The translations under genes and the position numbers were made by a program. Source: Oscheius sp. JU75 (taxonomy: Eukaryota; Nematoda; Chromadorea; Rhabditida; Rhabditidae). Taken from it: 64,000 nt of DNA. The notes below the pieces were generated by a model. It made no database searches. It saw nothing but the letters and a program-made list of their open reading frames with translations, and was not told the DNA's origin. The stretch covers positions 1,178,001 through 1,242,000 of the forward strand of contig JASJZC010000004.1 in NCBI GenBank assembly GCA_037178855.1, read 5' to 3'. Numbering within the stretch: the first letter of the stretch is position 1; each line of letters starts with the position of its first letter. Of the stretch, positions 1-9,180 are shown piece by piece.

Positions 1-20
1 TAACCTCGATCTTTTCAGAG

Positions 21-335
21 ATGTCCACCAGTGTAAAGCACCGCGAATTCATCGGAGAGCCCATGGGAGATAAAGAAGTGACGGCCATCGCCGGAATCGG
101 TCCTACCTACGGAACTAAGCTAAGTGAGAGCGGATTCGACAAGGTGAGCGTTTTTCCTGGTATTTTTTATTGACATTTTCACTTATAGGCATACGTTCTC
201 TTCGGCCAATACCTGCTTCTGAAGAAGGACGAAGAGATGTTCATTGAGTGGATCAAAGAGACTGCCGGAATCACGTCGAATCATGCCAGATCAGCCTTCA
301 ACTGCCTCAACGAGTGGAGCGAGCAGCATATGTAA
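21..335 (+). CDS. baf-1: Barrier-to-autointegration factor (BAF-1)
   Basis: Small DNA-bridging chromatin protein that binds double-stranded DNA and LEM-domain proteins at the nuclear envelope and is needed to rebuild the nucleus after mitosis. Two exons (21-143 and 189-335) joined across a 45-nt GT-AG intron give 89 residues, the usual BAF length. The product begins [10 protein letters not shown] and carries the BAF core (GEPMGDKEV, the [11 protein letters not shown] helix-hairpin-helix, [10 protein letters not shown]) and ends [12 protein letters not shown]. It is nearly identical to C. elegans BAF-1. The start codon follows an acceptor-like TTTTCAG at 13-18, so the mRNA is probably trans-spliced or has an intron in its leader. 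It converges with the reverse-strand RING gene. Identity is very secure. Confidence 0.97.
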
Positions 336-453
336 CAAGATCATCTAACTGTCCATAATGATGAAGATAATGAATTTCATTTTGATGGTTTATTGTTCGT
401 TTTTTTACTAGAAAAATATGCTCTAGTCGAATCTTGAAAACTTTATAATACTT

Positions 454-1246
454 TCACATGACAGAGCACCTCTTATTCTTCCTCCACGTCCATTTCTTCT
501 CAGTTTTGGTTGCATTAGTATTATCACCTTCGAGTGTGTCTAGCTCATCCTTCATCACCACACTGATTCGAGAATAGACGTCTTGCAATATTTGTCGTTT
601 CTGGATATTGTGGGAGACCTTGTACTCGGTCAATTGCTCAGCCAGCTGTCTGTTTTCGTCCTCTGACCTTAGAAGATCCCCACTCAGTTCCAGTATTTGT
701 GCCGTGGCCTCTAAAACACTGGGAAATTTCTCGACGACTCAAACCTTCAATTTCTCTCTCCTTCACAGCAATAAGCGTCGCAAAATAGAGATTGACTTCT
801 GCAATTGGCGATGAGAAATTTATTTTGGGAGCTTACCTTGACCAGCAGCCAATAATTGCTCATTTTCCCTTCGTAGCTCTAGAATAAGAGCAGATGATCG
901 AGTGTTGAAACTCTCCCTACCTTGAATAACAAGTCTCCTAGCCCCTGACGATGCTCTCAATACTGGCCCACCAGCCAGTTGCGGTTGACGGTTCAACAGA
1001 TCTGAGACTTGCTTGGAATAAAAAAGTAAGACAACCTGCAGCCAGAAAGTTCTGGGCGGGACTGCTGAAAGCTCCCGCTCGTCTACAGTGAGGACATTCG
1101 CCATCCTCCAAGTCAAGACAACAGGTAGAACAAATTGAATGACCACAGGCGGCTACCATGGGTCGACGGGCTTCGTCATCTACAAATGTGTCAACGACGT
1201 AACAGAGAGACAGACCATAGATTTCGCAACAGATTGGACAGTCCAT
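454..1246 (-). CDS. RING-finger/coiled-coil protein with CaaX tail (copy A)
   Basis: Probable RING E3 ubiquitin ligase of a local family. Five exons joined across four tiny introns (1180-1215, 36 nt; 1002-1035, 34 nt; 799-836, 38 nt; 711-744, 34 nt). The N-terminus has the zinc ligands MDCPICCEIY, ACGHSICSTCC and CPHC, followed by a long polar helix rich in E, Q, L and R (for example ILELRRENEQLLA and LAEQLTEYKV) that should form a coiled coil. The protein ends CSVM, a CaaX box that predicts prenylation and membrane anchoring. The first two introns interrupt codons at the same places as in the RING genes at 1718-2745 and 31472-32672, which shows common descent. The ATG at 1246 starts directly with the RING. 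The exon chain is inferred from frame continuity. Confidence 0.75.
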
Positions 1247-1717
1247 GAATCGTCCGGCGTCCGGTCAGGTACGACGAAGCTGTACTGTACTGCGAGGGAG
1301 GAACGTTATCTGAAGACATGACGCAAACAATCAACTGACTGTGTAAAGAGGAACCGAAAACAGCCGGGCTTTTACCGATCAATTCTAGAGTCAAGGAACT
1401 ACAGGCTACATTGAACTGGTAAGATATCCACCGAATTTCTGTTCATGATCAGGGCAAATGGAGACATGTGTTGAGATAATACGGGACAGACTCCCTTTCT
1501 GTGGCTTCGCATATTGAAGAACTGCTAAATCAGTATGAGCAAGATTGAAAAAAAGAAACTTAGTGCACCGGTTGCCCTGAACCAACCCATGTTCTTACTC
1601 AAAACGGGCATTTGAACCGAGATGATGACAGTGCTCTTTATAAGTCTGAAAAACAGGAAATCTGCCGGTTCGACCTGATAAAACACATCTTACAAAAGTG
1701 TTCATTGCACCGCTGTA

Positions 1718-2745
1718 TCACATGATTGAGCATTCCTCCCGCTTCTGTCTTCGTCTTCTCGCCCTTTCTGACCCGCTTGACTCATCACTGCTACTGGAAC
1801 TATCGGGTTCCAAATTGGCTTCGGATTCGGAGGAGTTAGAAGCTTCAGACTCTTCCAAATCGTTATCACTGTCCTCTTGTTCCTCCACTGTTCTCAATAT
1901 CGGCTCTGGATTGACTGCATACCGTTTTCCTGGCGATGACTCACCGTTCAGGCTCCGAAACTCCCGGTTCCATTGATGAAATGCTGTCCTGGCTCTTCGA
2001 CGAAGGTCTGAATACTCCAATAAGAAAATTTTCGGTTTGTCTCACCCTCAAGAGCCTGTTGTTTACTTTCAGCAGTTGCTCTCTGTTCGTCCAACTTCTC
2101 CTTCAGATCCTGACTCTGGTTTTCCTCCTCGACCAGTCGCTCACTCAGTTCCAAGACTCGGGCTCGGAGAACTGAACAGAACCTATGAATCAAGGACTGG
2201 GAGTACCTTCTATAGTCTCTTGGTCTCTGGAGGCCTGTTCTGAGAGTTCTTCTATGACTAGCTTCAAACTGAGGTTCTCGGAACGTGTCGACTCATGACT
2301 GTGAACTGAAAACGATACCTCAAGGAATGAAGACAACCTTCAGACTGCCCATCAATTTTGAATTACTGTAAGTTTTTGTTTTAAAGTTCGTGTGCAGTCG
2401 AATCTTGAGGTTTACAATTAGCAAACAAACCTCGTTTCGGTTTGGGAGGAACTGCAGGTTTGTCTTTCAGATTAGAAATTTGCTGCAACAGCTCTGAATA
2501 TTTTCTTGCGAGTAAGAGACGAAGGTACCTTTAGCCAGATAATTCTCACTGGCATCTTTGAAAGCATCCTCGATTCTACATGTCGGACAGGTAGAGTTCC
2601 TCAGTTGAGGGATACAATCGCCACAGACCGAATGACCACAACTGCCCACAAAAGGTCGAATATGAATGTCTGAAGAGAGTAGTAGATTTTTTTGAAGAGG
2701 CAACTAACCATAGGCAAGAAGACAAACACAGCATTCGGCTACCAT
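1718..2745 (-). CDS. RING-finger/coiled-coil protein with CaaX tail (copy B)
   Basis: Paralog of the gene at 454-1246, same strand, about 470 bp upstream of it. It starts MVAECCVC, then a 39-nt intron (2670-2708), then the rest of the RING (SCGHSVCGDC, CPTC) and, after a 35-nt intron, ELLQQISNLKDKPAVPPKPK. The next exon follows a longer intron (roughly 2310-2435), the least certain junction. After it come a leucine/glutamate-rich coiled coil (LELSERLVEEENQSQDL) and a low-complexity acidic/serine stretch (SSSSSDESSGSE), then basic RARRRRQKREE and the terminal CSIM. CSIM is again a CaaX box, and the basic run before it resembles polybasic membrane signals. Probable membrane-anchored E3 ligase; the substrate is unknown. 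Confidence 0.7.
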
Positions 2746-3051
2746 CCTCGGCAATCAATAGACTGACTGCGATAAGGGAGAGTATAGATGAAGAGGGATG
2801 AGAAATTGAAGAATTTTGAATAGAGGAGAGAAGAAGCCTGAAAATGTTGAACTGTGGGGATGGGTAGCTTATCGAGGACTTCGAAAGCAGTTTCGAATTC
2901 CGACCCCTTCGAACTGAATCTTCGAAAGTCAAAGAGGTGTTCAAAAACGAGACCGAAAATTTGGTGAGAAGGTGTCGAGAGAGCGACTAAAACCAGTTGC
3001 TTGCTTGAGAATACAGCGTAACTTTGCCCTGCAGAGATAAGCCGGTGACCA

Positions 3052-3459
3052 CTAAACCACGTGATGCTCGAATAGAGGTTCAATTATGTAGCAATCTTGA
3101 CTAATAATCTTGTTCAGTAAGGACTGTTGCTCTTGTCCATGAAGGAGTGGAATGCATAGGTAGGATCGGATAATTTTTGGGTCCAATTCAGCTATGACAG
3201 TCTGAATTTTTTGCCTAGTGGCAAGTAAAGAGGGATTCGTAGCATTCTTTCGAGTACCTTTCGGCGCTCTGCCTAGTTTTTCTGAAGTCGAATGTTTTCC
3301 TCGTCCATGGCCAACCCAAGTAACCGCAATCACTACTGGAGCTATCTCTTTTCCGCTAACAATTGCCGATTGTAGAGTTGGATCTTTTGTCCAGAACTCG
3401 CAATCCGACAGGGATACTAGTAGGAAACTATGGAAGTACTTGTAATAAGAACAGAACAT
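3052..3459 (-). CDS. Hypothetical ORF, possibly not a gene
   Basis: A 135-residue open frame beginning MFCSYYKYFH with no family I recognise. The middle (IAPVVIAVTWVGHGRGKH) and the basic stretch GRAPKGTRKNATN read like protein, but there are no clear splice signals, no signal peptide and no repeat of a known domain. It lies between two better-supported reverse-strand genes and could be a fragment of an old mobile-element protein or a chance frame. Included because the frame is long for this base composition and the interval is otherwise empty. Confidence 0.3.
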   Translation of the reverse strand: MFCSYYKYFHSFLLVSLSDCEFWTKDPTLQSAIVSGKEIAPVVIAVTWVGHGRGKHSTSEKLGRAPKGTRKNATNPSLLATRQKIQTVIAELDPKIIRSYLCIPLLHGQEQQSLLNKIISQDCYIIEPLFEHHVV

Positions 3460-3638
3460 TGGAGCTGAGGCATCAGTGAGAGGAGTGACTGATTGATAGA
3501 GAGATACAGAGCTAAGTCTTTGCAGACACTGTAGTAGTCACAATTCCAGATGAGAGAATCCCGATCATTAAAGTATATAGGAACAACCTACAAACAGAGG
3601 ACTCGGACAAATCAATCTTCATTTGGGAAGACGAGAAT

Positions 3639-3944
3639 CTAGAGTTCGCAGCCGAGAGTCTTGATCGTTTTGTCGTTCTTGTCGGTCACCAGCAGGCTCA
3701 TCGTCGTCTCAGTCTTGTCAAGGACGACTCGACGTCCATCAGTCAGCTTCAGGACGTAATTGATCTGCTTGCCTCGAGTCGTGATCGTCAGCAGTGCACC
3801 GTCCGACAGCTTGAACTTCTTCCAGTCGTCTTTTTCGGCTTCCGGCTGCTCCTGCTTTTTGTTGGCCTTCAACCATTTCTCCACAATCGGCTTGTACGAT
3901 GTTCCGACATAGTGGGCAGGGGACGAGGCCAGAGGATCCGACAT
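3639..3944 (-). CDS. Small uncharacterised protein, 101 aa
   Basis: Single-exon frame starting MSDPLASSPAHYVGTSY; an in-frame ATG six codons upstream (3962) is possible. Codon use is clearly coding. The N-terminal third is helical and charged (KPIVEKWLKANKKQEQ), the rest alternates polar and hydrophobic residues as in a small beta-rich fold (LLTITTRGKQINYVLKLTDG, RRVVLDKTETTMSLLVTDKN). No signal peptide or membrane segment. I do not recognise the family. It is divergent from the RING-like gene that begins at 4098, 153 bp away, so the two probably share a promoter region. Confidence 0.6.
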   Translation of the reverse strand: MSDPLASSPAHYVGTSYKPIVEKWLKANKKQEQPEAEKDDWKKFKLSDGALLTITTRGKQINYVLKLTDGRRVVLDKTETTMSLLVTDKNDKTIKTLGCEL

Positions 3945-4097
3945 CTTCGGGCCAGAGCACAACTTCTAATGGTAGTGGGGGAAGATGGTAATTCTTAATT
4001 GTCACTTGTTTTGAAACAAGAAAACTTGTAGTTTTTTTACTTTGTTTTTCTATTGCCCGGAGAAAATAGTTTGTCAATAGTTTGCCCCCGTTCGCCG

Positions 4098-4838
4098 ATG
4101 GAACTCGTCTCCGCTGCCGAGCCCATCTCCTCGACGGAAGATGTCTCTACGAAAAAGGCGCTCCTTTCGACTACTATCCAAGGTGGCTGTGTTCCGCCCT
4201 TTGCCAGCCAAGACATGCAGAAGGTGACGATGCTGAGCGTGGAGACGTTGACGAAGAAACAGGTCGTCTTTCGTCTCGGCTGGATAGCTGCTACCGACAA
4301 GGCAAAGCGTCTCTTCGACCGACTGACATCTGTTTTGAGCTGTGACAAGTGTGGCAAGAGGAGAGCTGAGGAGGACATCGTCCAGTACGGACTCTGTGAC
4401 CATCACATCTGTCGCGGATGTCTTTTGACGGACAAGGAGATGTATCCGGGTGTCCTCTACTGTAGCCACGAGGACTGTCTTCAGCACATATTTCAGGATG
4501 CGATAGTAAGTTCGACGTCGAGCTGTTCCGTCTCCTCTCTTCCCGTTGTAACAATGGTCCTGCTCAAAATCTTCCTTTTCAACAACTCGAACCGTCCGAG
4601 TCACTGGCAGATGGAGGTCGAGGGATCCACGCCGGTCAGTCAGATTCTCGAATGGATCCACTGGCAGACGGACAGCGACGTCTCCAAGTACAAGGTCTTC
4701 TTCTCGTCGAGAAAGGAAGTCCATCGTCGTCATCTGAAGCTCGTCGAGAACAAGGAGGAAAGGATCGCCCGTCTGCACACGGAAAACCTCAACCTCGTCA
4801 TCGTGGCTCCCGGAGTCTCCATGGGAGGCTGCTTCTGA
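4098..4838 (+). CDS. RING-like zinc-binding protein with possible beta-grasp C-terminus
   Basis: One uninterrupted exon of 246 residues starting MELVSAAEPISS; the frame extends upstream only to non-ATG codons. Residues about 90-140 hold a cysteine/histidine array (CDKCGKRRAEED, YGLCDHHICRGC, YCSHEDC) spaced like a RING or RING-variant zinc finger, so an E3-ligase or adaptor role is likely. The C-terminal 80 residues (VLLKIFLFNN, ILEWIHWQTD, KYKVFFSSRK, LNLVIVAPG) alternate strands and one helix in an order compatible with a ubiquitin-like beta-grasp fold, which is an inference. A GTAAGT near 4506 looks like a donor, but the frame stays open through it and no matching acceptor is needed. Confidence 0.65.
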   Translation: MELVSAAEPISSTEDVSTKKALLSTTIQGGCVPPFASQDMQKVTMLSVETLTKKQVVFRLGWIAATDKAKRLFDRLTSVLSCDKCGKRRAEEDIVQYGLCDHHICRGCLLTDKEMYPGVLYCSHEDCLQHIFQDAIVSSTSSCSVSSLPVVTMVLLKIFLFNNSNRPSHWQMEVEGSTPVSQILEWIHWQTDSDVSKYKVFFSSRKEVHRRHLKLVENKEERIARLHTENLNLVIVAPGVSMGGCF

Positions 4839-5183
4839 AGAGGACGCCTTCCCCTCGTCTAGTTTCCATGAGTCTATATGATCATTACGAGAATAAACAG
4901 GTAATAGCATAATGTTCTCTCACTGGGTTTGGTAACTGGGATAGATTTAGGGGAATAGGTGTGGGAGTTATCGGGAATCAACAGTTTGGCTAGTACAGAC
5001 TTCTGGTTAGTGAATGAGGTCTATAGGTTGAGTGTCTTGATAAGCCCCTTTCGTTTGGGGACAGCTTTGTAGAGATCCCAACCTCCTATCATGCCCTGGT
5101 ACAGGTTTGAGTATTTTGTCTATCAGATCTGAATACTTTTTTGTTTAATGTTCTGGTCGAATTTGTCAGCTACTAGCGCTGAA

Positions 5184-5258
5184 GAACAGAAAGGATACCG
5201 CTTTTAAGCTGCTTCCTCTGTAAAAGCGGTATCTCGCGTAGTCACTTCGTTTCTGTTC
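5184..5258. repeat. Two-step inverted repeat upstream of the 5279 gene
   Basis: GATACCGCTTTTA at 5194-5206 is the exact reverse complement of 5221-5233, with a 14-nt loop. An outer pair, GAACAGAAA at 5184-5192 and TTTCTGTTC at 5250-5258, is also perfectly complementary. Together they could fold into a bulged hairpin about 20 bp before the start codon, so it may lie in the 5' leader or promoter of the coiled-coil/membrane gene. Confidence 0.8.
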
Positions 5259-5278
5259 TCTCGCTCTCCTCGTCTATT

Positions 5279-5859
5279 ATGTCCCACCAACGAGATCCGG
5301 CTTGCAAGGAGTGTGCTCTGAAGGAGAAGACGATTGAAGGTCTCGAAGCTGTTCAGAAGGGTATGGAGGAGGTCAATCGAGGTAAGACAATCTCAGACGA
5401 CTGTATTATTAAGGACATCTTCAACTATGAGATTACAGAGTTTCGTCGCGAGGTTGATCACATCTTCAAGCATGAGAAGGCTCGGCTTGACTCGGACTGG
5501 CTCCATCATCCAGTCCGAACTCTCAAGAAATTTTTCTTCTTGGATAAGGACGAGCCCAAACTAGACAGAAGGACTTACAAGAAGCTTCGTGAGTCCGATT
5601 GTCTACGCATGATATCCGTTTTCCAGAAAGATGTTTCTTCACACGTGAAGAGAGGAAGGAACGGATGGAACTGGTACTGCAGACTAACTGTAAGTGCCTT
5701 ATATGCAATCACCCTCGTTTCAGTGACCAGGTTCAGAAGTAACAAGCTGGAGCAGGAGAACATCCAACTGAAGAAGCAGATTGCTCGTAAGCAATTCTTC
5801 TACCAATAATTTGTTGTGTTTCAGAACTGACTCGGATGGTGGAAATGCTCGAGAAGTGA
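5279..5859 (+). CDS. Coiled-coil protein with a facultative membrane helix
   Basis: Starts MSHQRDPACKECALKEKTI. Read without splicing at 5690-5723 the first exon runs to 5786; after a 38-nt intron (5787-5824) it continues LTRMVEMLEK and stops, giving 180 residues. The N-terminal two thirds are charged and mostly helical (FRREVDHIFKHEKARL, YKKLRESDCLRM). WYCRLTVSALYAITLVSVT near residue 140 is a likely membrane helix, followed by a heptad-like coiled coil (NKLEQENIQLKKQIA). The 34 bases that encode most of the hydrophobic segment begin GTAAGT and end TTTCAG; removing them causes an immediate TGA. I do not recognise the family. Confidence 0.6.
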
Positions 5860-6070
5860 AGTCGATAAGGTCTGCGACAGAAGAGTTCCTTCTTTTGATA
5901 CAGTTCCAATGAATACCCCGGTTTCCCAAACAAATTATATGTCTTCCACTCTGTGAAACGAACAGTTCCATATTGTACCAAAGAATATTCCTATGTATTA
6001 TCTCTCTGCTGTACTGTATATTAGTCTCTATTCCACTGTCTTGTGTAGACAAGGATCATGTCATAGTAAC

Positions 6071-6128
6071 GGGACTGACAATTTTGATTCTGTGTGTTCA
6101 GTCTTGTGTGTTCAAAATTGTCAGTCCC
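6071..6128. repeat. Perfect 15-bp inverted repeat
   Basis: GGGACTGACAATTTT (6071-6085) and its exact reverse complement (6114-6128) flank a 28-nt loop that itself contains TGTGTGTTCA twice. It sits between two genes and could be a foldback element or a small RNA hairpin. No gene is visible in the rest of 5860-6390. Confidence 0.8.
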
Positions 6129-6392
6129 TCTCGTTTTAAGTGAGCGATCGTTTTGGTTCGTTTCTCCTGGACAAGAGTTATGTGTACGGTCGACCAGTCA
6201 TACGACCTCGATAAGAATTTCAGTTATCGGTATGATCATCCCTTAGTCACCTTGTCAGTGAAGTCCACTGAAGCTTATCCAGACTCATCTAGTGAGAACC
6301 CTTGACGTGTAGAGGATAAGTTAGGACTCGTCAGAATCTGTCGAGCCTAAAAAGCATAAGGAGACGATTTGACCTATAAGTTCTCGGGCCAG

Positions 6393-6718
6393 ATGGTCGC
6401 CTGGGCTTCTCTTCTCGTCGGCAGCCATCCTCGTCGGCTGCCAGAACAACAACAAGTCCTCGTCGACCAAGAAAACTGGACGCCAGACGTACCCACTCTT
6501 GACGCAAGGGACGCCCGTCAGAACCCCCAAAGAGCAACAATTCGACCATCATTCCGACGAAGGACTTGCCGAAGAAGGATCGAAAAATAAAGTCGATGGG
6601 TCAGACACCGAGGAGCGACGAGACGAAAAGAGGCGTGCCTTTGGCCCAGTCGGAAGACCCAGACACGCTGAAGGACGTCAAAAGTCTTGCTCTGGACATG
6701 TCGAAGAGCCTCAAGTAG
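6393..6718 (+). CDS. Possible small basic protein, exon structure unresolved
   Basis: Two overlapping frames look coding in succession. From about 6435 one frame reads CQNNNKSSSTKKTGRQTYP; after about 6510 a second frame reads PPKSNNSTIIPTKDLPKKD and ends KDVKSLALDMSKSLK at a TAG (6716-6718). A short intron or a frameshift must join them, but I could not fix the junction, and 6393 (ATG) is only one possible start. The product would be Ser/Lys/Thr-rich and disordered. Reverse-strand frames also exist here, so the call is weak. Confidence 0.3.
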
Positions 6719-6869
6719 GAATAAGATGACTAAACAGAAATTAAGGTAGTGTTTTCGAGTCTTTCTTATTGTATTAAAAGGGGTCGCTTATCTCTTCGCG
6801 GAAACATTTTGATCCGACTGAAGATTAGCGTGCGTGCGTTCCACATATATTACACGTAAAATTAAAGCT

Positions 6870-7916
6870 CTAGTTGCCGAGGAGATACTTTTCGGCACAG
6901 CGACGGTCGCTGTAGTCAAGGAAAATCATTCGCCAGTGTCCCCAATAGGCCGTCAGCTTCAGGAAGGCGTAGCGCCCTTCGGAGACTGTCTGTTTCATGA
7001 ACTCGTGGAAGATTTTCTTCTGTTCTGGGTTGGGGTTATGGACCTAAACATCAATGGTCTGAGATTTTCAACATGCACACCTCAACATTCCACTGGCAGA
7101 TGGCGTAGCCGTCCTTGTGAATATCGCTGGCAGCCGTGAAGAAGTCGAAGATTTTGTACTCGGAGTACTCAATGTCAACCCATACATCATCGACGATTTT
7201 CGTCGTTTTGGGCAGATACTCCTTGACCAGCTCGGACAGGGTCAGCATGAAGGTCTGTCCCGAGACGTACTGTCCGTTGACTGCCAGATGATCCACGGTG
7301 ACATTGCCTGACTCGTGACCAACGCTGACAGGCAAATAGGTTCCTACTTGACTGTAGGTCTTGTGAAAAGAGATGTCGGGATCGGTCCCGATGAACACGG
7401 AATTCTCTGTGAGTTTCTGAATGGGCGTTGTATGGAAAAGGGGTGCTAGACTCACAGGCTTGAGCTTCTTCTCAGCTTCGACATCTCCTCCGATTCCCAG
7501 ACTGATTATCACCGAATCCTTCGAGGTCTGGGAGGGTTATGTCTCTCTACTGACCAAAGAAAGGCTCACATCAATGGGGAGAAGATGGTACTTGATCTCA
7601 TCGTTGTTCTGGAATCCCTGCAGTCGTGGACTGTTCATTTCCAGTAGAGGCTGACAATTGTCAGCTGCTGTTCCCAGCTGGTCCCAGAACTGAAATGATA
7701 TCTCAATCAGGATATTCAACACAATACCTGATTGTCATCCAAAGTCCCAGTGGCCTCATTAAAACAGAAAGCCCATTTGGTGTACCTCTCTCTCTGCTGG
7801 ATGTAGTCTCCCGAGAAGTAGTTGAAATTCAGGAAAACAAGGGCGAATACTAGGATGGCTATGAGGATCAGTACAGGCTTGCGTCCGTCAGTGTGCTTCC
7901 TGTTCCATGCTTCCAT
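6870..7916 (-). CDS. FkbM-type methyltransferase-domain protein, type II membrane protein
   Basis: Belongs to the nematode-expanded family that pairs a short cytosolic tail and one membrane anchor with a Methyltransf_21 (FkbM-like) domain; substrates of these worm proteins are not known. Five exons give a tail EAWNRKHTDGRKP, an anchor VLILIAILVFALVFLNFNYF, a lumenal spacer, then the domain: VIISLGIGGDVEAEK (motif I position), FIGTDPD, a variable segment, VDDVWVDIEYSEYKIFDFF (acidic motif) and YAICQWNVEVHNP, ending CAEKYLLGN. Junctions at IDTSKDSV, LKPKLTEN and VEVHNP are clean GT-AG. The ATG at 7916 lies four bases after a CCCTTTCAG acceptor, consistent with trans-splicing. The catalytic glycine loop is partly altered, so activity cannot be assumed. 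Confidence 0.82.
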
Positions 7917-9180
7917 AACTGAAAGGGGGCTGATCGAGAGGGCAGAGAGAGAAAGGGATGGCAGATAGGTGAGCTTATAAACGTTAGCCAGGCAAAAGAT
8001 ACCATCGCAAATCTCGAGCGATAAACCGGGATGCTGAGGGCTTTTGGACTCTAGATATTCAGAGGGGAGGACATTGATAGGGATCTGGCGGATTCCGTAT
8101 GCAAATAAAGGAGTGGAACTGTCCAGACAGATGTTCAATATGTTCTCGAGACTGTCTGTTACCCAAGTTATCCCATGTTCCTTCGGTTTGGTCACACTAT
8201 TCGTTACAGTAGCAATTGTAAGTTCGACGTATGCTACTGTGAGAGAATGTATCTCATAGTCTCTAACTCGTAGACCCTTCCCAGTTTTTCCTGTTTGCAG
8301 AGAAAATGACAATCATGCTAGTGTCTTTTGTAAAAAGTTGAGACCGTCTACTCAACATGTCGGAGAGCTGTAAGCATAAGTTCACATGACCTAACAGTGG
8401 ATAAGAGCCCCATAGTTACAGATCGTAAGCCGTTAAAATGTTAAAATCTTTCTATACTAAAGTGCAATGATGTCCGTCCATCTGTCTGTGTCATGGTGTC
8501 CGCACAATTGAGTGTCAACACTAATGCCCAAAAACGCTGACAAGTCATTTCATGTCAAGAGACAAGGGGACAAGACAGATGCGGAGAAAACTGCTACTAG
8601 GGAAGTGGAGCAGCCGCCTGTAAACAATTCTAAACCAATCATAAAGGGCAGCGAAGCTGCCGCCGGCAGCTGGAAAGGAAGTACAGAATCAGAAGTGGCA
8701 TAAACGGTCTCAATAGGAACCATTGCCTAAGGAACTGATATGATCTCTCGCATGGTTTCTGCCTGGTTTCCCTTCAATTGTCGCTGTATACGGAGCTCAG
8801 ATTTGTTTCTTGATACAGTTGCTTTCCCCCTCCCGCCTTCTCTCCGAAAGCAAATGCGCCGGATTCGCTATCTCGATCTGCCCAAAACAAGCCACTCTCT
8901 CCAAAATGGAAAACTCTTTAATCTTCACCGAAAACTCTTAAAACAGGCACATCCTGACACTCGGATCTGCCATGAACTGTAATCAATTGGAAAAAAGGAG
9001 GAGAAGGGATAGGCGGAGCTTCGGTCTTGAATCAGAGTAAGCTCATTTTGTAAATTCCCTAGAGATTCGTGTTACCCGCAACATTGTGGTTGTCGTAAAG
9101 TCGGTCTCAAAAATCGTCTATACCCTGCTAGATACCATAAAGGAGGGGGATGGCAAGAACTGAATGAGATTGGATAGAGA
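7917..9180. other. Intergenic region with a repeat and weak ORFs
   Basis: A reverse-strand open frame (about 7935-8312) runs directly upstream of the FkbM gene but lacks domain signals and is separated from it by the acceptor, so I read it as leader or intergenic. 8440-8505 is a copy of a dispersed repeat also found inverted at 55705-55790. Forward frames at 8512-8703 (GTG start) and 8740-8982 have no recognisable features. Confidence 0.5.

Noticed and set aside
820-1146. Reverse open frame starting MVIQFVLPVVLTW
   Set aside because: Its 5' part is a shadow of the RING exon in another frame; only the section after 1002 is a real exon, and that is included in RING copy A.
4074-4910. 278-codon reverse frame opposite the RING-like gene
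   Set aside because: Antisense shadow. The forward frame has the zinc ligands and coding character, the reverse one is rich in unlikely charged runs.
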